64,000 bases of DNA from the NCBI GenBank assembly GCA_013396915.1, contig VWZL01004590.1, positions 632,899 through 696,898 on the forward strand. Reading direction: 5' to 3'. The notes under the pieces are model-generated. The model was given only the letters and a program-made list of their open reading frames with translations, had not been told where the DNA came from and did not search any database. The position numbers were made by a program, and so were the translations under genes. Source of the stretch: Stercorarius parasiticus. Its lineage: Eukaryota > Chordata > Aves > Charadriiformes > Stercorariidae. Shown here piece by piece: positions 42,001 through 53,000 of the stretch; positions within the stretch are counted from its first letter, which is position 1, and every line of letters starts with the position of its first letter.

Positions 42001-45000
42001 CAATAAAATAAATCTTGTTTTCCTTGGCCTATCTCACTACCCAACCACATGAGTAATTTAAATGCTAAGTTCATTTTCTATCCCAGTTCGTGCTTTGTTA
42101 GTCCTGTTTCGTATCATTTATTTATAGACACCAGGTGTGGTATTCTCACAGTTTATCTCAAGCAACACGGCAAACTGCCTTCTAAGCCAGCGCTCAGATT
42201 TTCAAGATAAACACAAGCAAACACAAAGCCCCACATGGCTAATTTTGTTAATGCTAACAACAAATATAAACTAAATAAAGACACCAAGCCATTAAAAACC
42301 CTTTAAAATAAATCTTCTCTCTACACAACAGTTCATCATCTCTACTTTACGCAGACTGTAAATACCTTCCCATGTAATTTTTCCAAAACAAACCCAAACG
42401 TGCTGCATTCCTAAAGCAGCATCACTAAGCCAGAGCGCGGTGTCAAAGGCTGATGGAGGAATCGCTTGACAACATGAAGTGCCCTCATCTACAAATGTCA
42501 TTGTGCTTTTAGAGGCTAAACACCGTGTGATAAACAACCTTCAATATTGCGGGAACAAGCCTTCAAATCTACCTTAAAAATACACCCTGAAGATAATGTG
42601 CTTCTGACACTCTTCTTGCACCTAATGTTTACTCAAGTGAAGAGGCCACATGACGAAACACCTCCCTGCACCAAGAAAAAGAATACTCAGAGTTAAGCAG
42701 TTGGAACACAAATATTTCACAACCCTCCTGAAAGAAAAACCATAGCCTGAAGGACACACGCCTTTTCAAGGTACAATCTAAAGCCAAGTATCTCCTGAAA
42801 ACAGCAAATACCACAGACAAATCCGTGCCTTTTTCAACGTGACCTTTCCTACAGCAGCAGCTAATAAATGCTCTAAACCAAACTACTCTAATTACTGTTG
42901 CTCTAAGTCTAGCACTCTTCTGCCCAACGCTAACACGCATTTTTTAAGCATCAAGGATAAGCTGCCACCAGCAAAAGCACACCTAACTTAACTTCTCACT
43001 AGTGCATAGCTGGACCAAATTAGTCGAAAAATTAAAGGTGGAAGAGTTCAAGTAAATCAGTAGCCTTCAAAATACGATCACAGCATCCAGGTGGGAGATA
43101 ACTGTGTCTTGTGTTTTAAAATCTAATTCCTAAATCCACATTCAAACAGTGATACATGTGTTAATGTTCAGATTTCAGGGAACGGGAAGATAGGTACCTT
43201 AACTTCTAGTGTTTTCTGCCAAAAATCTCAGGATCTTAACTTCCAGTATTTTCTGTCAAAAATCTCAGTCTATGTATTTCTCTGGACAACAACAAAAAAA
43301 GCTACTGGTGGTTTCTGATACATCTGCCTGCAAAGACACTCGCCCCGCTCGCCATTTCCTCCCTTTGAACCAGGCCTAGAAGTGACCAAGGGAGAGAAGC
43401 GGGGATGCTAACGAGCAAGTAATCTTTTAATTTTTATGGAGAGCTTCTGCTTGAAAAGAAATTTATCTCATTTTTGGCATTTCTACTAAAAAGGAATCTC
43501 TCTCCTGGAGAGGCAGGGAGACAAGGACAGCTTTTGACGCAGCTGTCGACGCTGAGCAGGGGCATGACGTGAGGTGCCCTCCTGGCATTTCAGGAACCAC
43601 CTCCTGCCCCCGTGAATCATTTTACTTTCCCCTTTAGCAGGCTTGTGTCAAACGTAAGACCTAATAATGCCACCTTGGATATCTACATTAGCTTTTTCCC
43701 CTGACATTTTTAACCAAAATGGGGAGTAACCCAGAAGGGAGATGTCACAGAGAAGGAAAATGAGAGGAAGAGCAGCAGGCAGGAGAGGCAGAAGGGGGAG
43801 AAACGACAACCGAGACGATGGCAGAAGCATTTAGGCAATGGGCAATTAACAAAGCACAGTACCAATAACAACTCTGAAGTTAAATTTCATAAGAAAAACA
43901 CGTTTTTACGTTCTTTCTTTGTATGACTTGTAGACAATTTCCTAAAGACAGCAGTGGTCAGATAAGCCCCCGTTCTTCAACCAGAAATACTTGACCATGT
44001 CTTGCCAAAACACTGTCTGGAAGGTCCTGCAGACTCATAGACTGGTCTGCTAACCACTTAAGCAGATTTAATATTATCAAGCCAAGTAATCAAATAATGA
44101 GAATCATATTGTACAGCCCGAATAAGGAGCTCTGCAAATAGAATATTCACCCCTCTGCTTTGCCAGCCGTAACCTCCAGTTCTTTTTTTAAAACACTTAC
44201 TGTGAAGGATCCTTACACAAGCCCACCACGGGCAAAGAAATTTCTAAAGGACTTCCACACTAGGTAATTTTGGAGGACAAAGTGAAAGGAAATTCATGAA
44301 AGCTTCCAGACTAAGAGCAGACCTCTCTTTATTTTTTTATGAAAAATTATGTAATACTGACAAGGGGGTGATGAATCTCATTCCTCCTTCTCTTCACCCC
44401 TCGCTTGGAAGGTGTTACTGCTGGCTGGTGGTTCCTGCACAGAGAGATCAGAGGGCAGAAAGATTTTCATCCTCAACTAATTCTTGACCTTTCTACTAAT
44501 GCTGCGAACAGCCTGGCTATTTAGCACCGAACGTGCCAGCATTGCACGTCGGCACCTTGTCCAGCAGGAACTGCACTGAGATCACTAAATCTACACACGA
44601 CCCAACAGCGAGGTGTCCCTTTCTTTGGAACCACCCGAAGCTTAACCCTATCGAGATTTCTTACTTTTATGCCAACCACAATAAGCACAAAACAAGCAAG
44701 TGGCCTTTCTCTCCAGACACAGATTCATACCACCTATTTCAACACAGCACGTATTTTAAAACCTGATATAAACACAGGTTAATGCCATACTTCAGCCGAG
44801 ACGAACGCTGTCATTAAGAGGAGAGCTGTCTTACAGTTAGATTGCAGAAAACGTTTTTAATACTTATCATCCACATTACTTTCCTCTCTCTAAAATGTTT
44901 TTAAATCAGACTGAGATATAAACAATGAAAATACACTCTGTAACCAAGGTTTGCATTGTATAATAAACGGCAAGAAAGTTACTCTTGTTCTTCTCTAGCA

Positions 45001-48000
45001 CATATGGAAGTGTTTAAAATGTTGATTGTTTAAAACAAATTATTACACTGTTATTGGAAAAAACAGACCTTTTATCACACCTTCCTGCAATTAGGAAACC
45101 CAAAGAAGTTTCTCCAAATACGCAGCATAATACAACATGATGAAAGACAAACAGATTGGATTTAGACTATTCAAAACTCTTGTCTTTAAAATCAAAACAA
45201 ATTAAAAATGAACAAATTCACTTTCCAAGCAATGTACTCTATTTCTGTAAATCTCTCTGTGTATCAAACAGCAGCATGTCAACTTGATTAAACCGCAATG
45301 CAGTATTTATAGCATGTGATGTACTGACCAACTCGTGATTTTGGTTACTGTACTTCAAAGGGGGCGGGGGGGGAAGAGTCCCATGACCAGTTTCAGAAGA
45401 GTTATTCAGGGCAAGCAGGGTCTCAATGCAAAAATGCCGTCTTGGACATAGACAGACTCATTTTGTATAGAAGACTATTCCATGCAATTAAGGGTCGAAC
45501 AAATTTTTTTCCGTTTTTTTTTTAATTTTACAGTTCATCAGAGCTGAGTCCCCACTCCTTGTTTAAAGCCCCTTGTTAAATATGTGTGCAGTAGAAATGC
45601 AAATGAGTAATACAACAAATAAGGAGCATCTTTGGAGCAGTCTTCCCCCTTTTTCAGAGTTACGAAGTAGCAGGAAGTACAGGTTATTTTGCAAAGAGAA
45701 ACTTTCACCTTTTTTCTTCACATACTAAATGACAGCATAAGTAATTTCAGAATTTAATACTTACTCCATCATAGATGGTGGAATTGTACAGCAGTCTTGG
45801 ATTGCAGTCAAGGGCGACGTGAGATGAGCAGTATACGATGCTTCCACTACTTGCTTGTTACGATTCACAACATCCAAGTAACGGTTAAACTTCTCACGAA
45901 TTTTTTTTGCCAACTGTAAAAAAAAAAAAAAAAAGAAGAAGAAAGATGAAAATTAGGCCAGTTTCTCTGTATTACTGCGTTCCTTGTTAACTTGAATGGA
46001 AAGTAAAAACTGCATGTGTTAAAGGTAACAGTTGTCTGCTTTGCTCATTGTACTTCTATTTTGGTGGCTGAAGCACTGTGAAGTCAACTAATTAATAATA
46101 TCGGTCACAGAAAGGAGCATATACAGAAAGATAAAATACATTTACCACCTAGCAATGGGTACTTGAACACCAAGTCTTGCATGAATGAAAATGAAATTTC
46201 CATTATATCAAATTTCCCTTTCATTAAGACCTGACATCTGGATGTGACTGTACGTGCGCTACTGGCTTACCACTGAAGCTCTCCAGCATGATGCTCTTGC
46301 AAGGCCTGACAAAGCCACGATGGAGACTAAAATAAACAGGCCACAAGCCAGTTTAAAGAAGCTTTATAAATGGACCCTGAAGGAAAGCCCAAGTAACTGT
46401 ATTACAGAAGACCTCACCTACAGAGAAACCTCTTACTGCTTCCAGAGCAAACACCCGAGAGTACATCACAGTGCACTGAACTATTGAAGGAAACAGGCTC
46501 AGGATCCAGGCAGCCTCCTCAGCCAGGTGGATCTGCGCAGAAGTATTTCACAACTGCTCTCACGTAGTTCTCCTCACCGCGATTTGGGCAAAATAAGCCA
46601 TCCCAGTTCTTGCTTTTTTACTTCGTATTTTCTGCTGCTTTCCTGGGGGAGCACCAGGGGGGCTTTTTGCTGAGCATCTTCCAAGTGATTTTCTAAATCG
46701 ATCTAGCAGCTCACTGTGGCTAGTCGTAAGCTACAACAGCTTAACTACAGGCTTCAAATAACAACAAAACGGCAAAATCTGTAATTGACATTATAATAAA
46801 AAGAAAACAATGACAACTGTCTCCCACAGGTGAAATTCTTCCACGAGCTTTTTGTTGCCAGAGTTCCTTCTGATGAAGGCCGCCCTTTATAAATCAGGAC
46901 AAAATTTAGAGGTTAGACTATTACTTGTAATCGCAGATGATCGAATTTCTCTCCTTTCAGAAAGTGAAAACAAACAGACTGTCATCCTCCCCCAGCAATT
47001 CTCAGGCCTTTAAAAAAAAAAAAAAATTAGAATGCCTAACTTTAGAAATAGCAAATTGGGTATTTTAGCCCTTCTCTTTAAATGTTTCTTAAAAATAAAA
47101 TAAATGAAAAAACAAGTCAACAAATTTTTGCGAACAAATACTTCTGAGCTCTGCGTCAGGGCTGGCTGGCGTGTGATTTGAAGGCAGGGTTGCGCCCGGG
47201 CTCTCTGCGTGCCAGGCAGATCCAAGGCTGTCCAATGGTACACGGTGTCACCAAGGGACACATCCCAGGCCTATTGAAGCTCCTCAGCTGCCCGATAAGA
47301 GCTCACTTGTCTCTAGTTCATTAGGCACTTCACAACGAGCCTGACTAATGACTTTGGAGAGGAAAATTGGAAGGGAAAAAACTTGTGACTTATTTGAGCA
47401 AACGTGACAGTAAGCACAGTTACTAGGAAGCATCAGGTTTTACAAGGAACATTTACTGAGACTTTTGCTTTTGGTCTTTCATTTAAAGTAAGAAATTAAT
47501 GAAACCAATCAGGGGGACAGAAAATTTGCTCTGGCACATTCAGCACCCTTTTCACACCAACCTATGTATTACACTTAATCATCCGCCAGACGCATCCGAA
47601 GCGAAAGGGAATCATCTCTGAGCAATATACTGCAGTGTTGGACACTGAGAAATATTGCATTTTGCATTTCTGCAAACTTTTTTCAGAGCTGAAGTTGCTC
47701 CTTTATTCCTAACACTCATCTCTGCTGCTCCCTGTACGCTCCAAACTCCCCGGGGATGATTTAACGGCGCCGCTACATTTGTACGCTGAGAAACGCTGTC
47801 GGTTGTTCCAGATCCCCACGACTAACAAATGTCTTCCCTAACTATTATTAACAGGACATTTCATCATGATTTACTTGGTTATGCGAATAACGAGGCCCAC
47901 ACCAATAACAGCAACGCCTTTGCCTCCATTGTTCCCAGCAAATGCTGCAGCTCAACGACAGGTCTCCTAGGAGCACAGGTTTTAGTAGGACCTTGCTCAA

Positions 48001-49983
48001 ATGACTTGCAGAATTATACCTAATTAGTTTTGTAGAATGATTTATTGCCAAGGCACCAGAGGACTACTAATGGTCTCCTCCATGTTAGGCATCCAACGCT
48101 ATTAAATCGCTCCCAGTTGTTAGATAATAAGCTGCTGGGTAATTTCTGTTTTCTGGTAAACTTTTTTTTGTGTCCCACTGTACTCCTCAAACGTGTCCTT
48201 GAGAAGCGTATTCTTCTGGAGGGTCTCAAACATACACAAGCCAAACTTCCTAAATTGAAGCATTTAAGTTTCATGGTTACAAAGTTCCTCTCCCAGTTTG
48301 GGCAAATTAAATACCTGTGTTTAAGCGCTATGGAAACCAGATACTTGAACCTGTACACTTCTTTCTTGGTTTCCCTACCTGAAATCAGGAAAAGGGGAGA
48401 GAGCTTAAGTTCTCTGAAAAAAAGGACCACACGACCATCATTAGCTGTAACAAAACTAGCACGGAGCATCAGACCAAAAGGACTCTCGTTTGGAATCGCT
48501 GCTTTCCTCTGATAAATGAATGCTGTACAAGATGAGGTTTTGGTGTTGATGAGTTTTCACCTTCCAGGTTGAACGATAAAAGCACCCCACAGCCTTTGAA
48601 TTTTACCCTGCTGTGCGGAGTCTGAAGATCTGACAAATCTGTTTTTCAGAAGAGCCCGTACCTCAGAACCTGACACAAAGCAAATGTTTAGTACCTAAAC
48701 CGTATCTCCCATCAAAAATCCTCTGAACGGCTCAAAGTCATTACATTACTTTTATTAAACGGGATCCAACACTTCAGTGGGGGCAGAGAGTCAAGTGCGT
48801 GTCAGCAACAAGGGACCTGAAGCCTCCCAGAGCTGCACAGCCGTCTATTTTCTGCCCACGGACACAAGCACGGTTGCAAGAACTGAGTTTGTCTAATCTG
48901 AAGAACCCTAAAAATACTGCCCTCTGATAGCAAGAGAACGCTCCCAACAATCAGAACCACTTTAAAACCAGCGAACTCCAAAAACTCACTTTCAATTTTC
49001 CATTGCAAGTTTATGACAACGAAGAAACCACGCTAAGAACCTACGGGTAACACGGCAATCAGCTGAAGAATTACTAAAAACAAACGGTTCTAATTCATCA
49101 AATCGAGATGTACAATCCAGATGAAGCCTAACAAAACTAAATTTTCCTTCCATAGCTGGGCTTCACTGGAGCATAAAAATCCATGACAGTGAACAAGCAT
49201 TCCAGCTCCCAGTGATTAAAATAACAGCAAAAAATAATACATATTTCAGAGCTCCTCGTCTCTGCCCCGCGTGCCCATGCATGCGTGCACACCCACATCA
49301 TTAGCTCCGAAACATTATTCAGTTTGCAAAGCGATGCACGCGGTCGCTAGAGCCTGTCAGAATAAAAACTACAGGCTTAAATCAGCTTCTCCTTTTCCGA
49401 AATAAAAAACTAAAATATTTAAGCAAAAGATGACTATTTTTCCCAACATACACCCTGCTTTTTTTAACTTGCCCAGAGCTGAGCAGCCGTTGCATACTGC
49501 GAGACCCACGCCGCACTGGTTACAAACCCTCAAAGGTACAGAGAGAGAGAGAGACTACAAATAATGAAAGGACAGAGCACTGGACTCCGAAGCCATCCTA
49601 ACATAATCGTTTACAACATTTTTAAGGCAAAATGGAAAATTGTATCCCCAATCAGGCACATAAAAGGGGCAGGGAGCTGACATCCCACGCTCGGGTATAC
49701 CCTTGGGTAAGTACCAAGTGTGACAGACATTTCCTGCTCCCACAGAAATGCTCAAATTCACCCATTTTAACGGGGGCTAAAATAAATCTGGATACCTTGA
49801 GATTGACATAAAATGCTATTATCCTCGGGTCAATTCTCAAAGTGTTCTTCACCTCGTTTTAAAAACAAAGGGGAGGGGAGGCTTCCTCTTGTCTTTTTTC
49901 ATATTTCTGTATTTTCTCCATAATTTTAAGGAACCAAATAATGAGAAACGAGTGCTCGCTCCAGACAATGCAGCCATTAGCTG

Positions 49984-50015
<32 letters not shown>

Positions 50016-53000
50016 CCTTGGCAGCTGGCGTGCAGCCAAAGCATTTCAGTTTGCAGACAGGTTGGACGGTACCACCTGTTTCTATTACCGCAGCACCCAT
50101 GGGTAATGCACTTCAATTGTCACCATCACCACTGACAACCTTTCATCACAACATCAGTGAGTTTCTCTAATTTTTCCCAGAGACATTTTCCTGATTTGCA
50201 TAGTTCCCTCGAGCCTCTTTTTTTTTTTTTTTTTTAAAAGCTTCATTCCCCTCAAAGCTCCGCGGCTCTGAAGTCTCGCCTTTTCAGGGAGCACTGAGGG
50301 AAAGCAGAGCTCCAAGGTGAGGTTTTATTCCTGGCTGTATCTTGAAAGCCAAGGTATTTTTAATGTTTTCAAGATTGTATATAAAATATGCACCAATGAG
50401 GCTGACAGGCATGGATGCCGTAACGGACTCACAGGCAGGGATTTAACACTACCAGGCTCCTTGAAAAGCGTTGCTTACACATTGTAGACTTTAGTTAGTA
50501 TTTTTATTTTTAGATCCCCTCTGTGAACCAGAAGGGCCTGGAACAAAAGTACCTTTCTTCAACATCCACCAGGCACTCCTCCTGCTGCATCACAACTTAA
50601 CGCTACTGTGCGTCCACAGATTCCTATTCTAGAACATTTTTAACATATTTCTTCCTAACCTGCTTGGGTCTTGAAGAAACCACTGCTTCTGTACAAACCC
50701 AGAGGAGAACAGAGGTCAAGCAGGTCTGGTAATCTGGTTCTATCAGAAACAAAACGCATACCTGCAAAAAAACCGTGTTTTGCCTCACAGTTCTTCTGTT
50801 CCTGAACCTCCCAACTGACTTCGATTTCTTAGCAGCTCCTAGCAGATTTACACAAAACTGATTTTCCAGGTTATTATTGCTGTTTTTATGGCTGATGATT
50901 ATGCTCTGAATGAGCTAGAAGGAAGAGGAACGACAGTCTTCCAGCGCTCAAACCCAGGAGCTACACGGAGTGAAGGATACATTAAACAAGGAAAAAACTA
51001 ATGACAAAAGGCATGTCTCACTGCTTGTGCATTCAACTTATCCTGAATTAAAATCCTCCCTCTGTCCCTGTCCTTTCCAGCCTTCAAACAGGAGTGAATA
51101 TTCCCAGGAATATTCCAGCAAGGTGACTCTCAGCTGACATATGCACATTTAGAGTTAGTTGACCGCCTGAACTAATTCATTTAATCACTTTATTTGCTAC
51201 CGCTTCTTTCCCCAGCACGCACGGACAGACAGAAATAGAAGAAACGATTATGAATTTCTCTCTGCAGAGATGTCGATGCTGCCGGAGCTCTGTGCATCAA
51301 GACTTTTCTGCGTGAAGCTGGTAAATACGCTCCTGCCCAAGACTCTGTCACTGTCCCCTCTCCTCCTTGAAGCCCAGTTTCATATGCTCTACACTTCAAA
51401 AACCAGATGTCTGGCAGGGCACTGAACACACGCTGACTTCCTTGAAAACAACTAATCTAGATTTTCCCCCCAGTAAAACTAATCATTTCCCACTTTATTT
51501 ATATCACTAGTTCACACCACTTAATTTTCATCTTGTACGCAAGTTCTCTGATATTGAAAGACCTTACAGTAAAGGAATCCAAGTTATTTTTGGCAATTGC
51601 CATCCAATCTTTAACAACCTATTCAAAGCAAAAAAGGTTTTATCTCTTACGTACAACAGTAATTCTATAACTCCGGACCTTAAAAGCGTAAGCAGTTTAA
51701 CGTCAAAAGGTAAACCACTCCTTGTGTGCCATGAAGAAAGCCAAGAGAATTAAATAGTTGGGCCTGAAGGCCAACAGCTGTAGTTTTTCACTTTCACAAC
51801 AAACTGAAAGTCATTATTTACACAGTTTGGTATAAAAGAAAAAAAAAAAAAAAAGACATCCCCCACAACAATCCAGCGGTCTGCCAGAAAAAAATCCCAG
51901 CTGTCATAAAACCGTAATTAATTGCCTTCGGGTATCAGTCGCTAAGAAAATGTTAATGAATGACAAAACCAGGAATGAGCGACAGGGGATTTAATTTGCT
52001 TACATTTGTTTGCATTTGCTCAAGACGATGCCATTCGATGTACTACTCTTACTCATAAAACTCCGGTTATATTGCTTGTGATTCATTAGGGCTAAAAGAC
52101 CTGGTTATTAATGAAACAGAAGTGCTCAATTATTCTTCTATCCACTTCACTGTTGAGCTTTTAACCACAGTAATTATGCTTCACCAGGGCCTCGTTTTTC
52201 TCCTCTGACAGCTCCGAATTCATCACACTACCTACAGTGTTTAGACAGTTATTTATATCTACTTAGGGTGAATACGTACATCTGTGGCTGGGAAACAAGT
52301 GGCGTCTTTTCCTAAGTGGAGAATCGATAGTCGAGACTTCAAAGAAGTTTTAATCCAGTTTCTTGGTTTCCCGAAAACACTTTTAGCTTTCAAAAGCCAT
52401 CTGATACGTATAATCTAGTCCACATGGCCCTTTCGTGGTGTGCAGACCACCCAGAAACGCTCAAGAAAAAACGTTACCCCAGCGCGATGTCAAAGGCAGC
52501 GAACCCTTCTTTTAAGATGTTGGGATGGTTTCAGATTTAAACTTTTAAACTCGGGCGACAATTACCCTTTTGTGGTCCCTTTGCACACAAGCACCCACCT
52601 GTGCACGCTCAGAGGGAAGCCGAAGCCTCCCGAGGGTGGATGGTGGCTCCAGCATCACGCTGAGCGCGGCACATCTCCCATCTGCACCACTGCTGCACAT
52701 CCGACCTTGGGCACCACATAAACCAACCCCCCGGCACCACCAACAGCGTGATGCCTTTCCAAGCAGCAAATTTCTTCTATGGGATTCTAATTTGGACATC
52801 CAATTTTTATTTACAATATTTCACTGACATATCAACAACAAAAAGGACTTAAAGAAGGGAGATTGAGATGAGATGTGAGGCAGAAATTGTTTGCTGTGAG
52901 GGGGGTGAGCCCCTGGCCCAGGCTGCCCAGAGAAGCTGTGGCTGCCCCATCCCTGGAGGGGTTCAAGGCCAGGTTGGACGGGGCTTGGAGCAACCTGGGC

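Larger units (their letters stand above)
32377..45764 (-). other. CACHD1 intron 3
   Basis: 13388 bp between exons 3 and 4, the largest complete intron here. It holds the CR1 copy at 39412, the inverted-repeat element at 37636, the 37-bp duplication at 43198, and otherwise unique AT-rich sequence. An open frame at 33119-33610 (plus) has no family likeness and is not called. Confidence 0.85.

Noticed and set aside
48020..48512. Two overlapping open frames of about 150 codons on opposite strands
   Set aside because: Mutually overlapping antisense frames without family likeness are typical of stop-poor intronic sequence; neither matches a known protein.
49987..50235. Poly-T tracts as tails of a processed pseudogene or SINE on the minus strand
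   Set aside because: No recognisable body sequence and no target duplication beside either tract.
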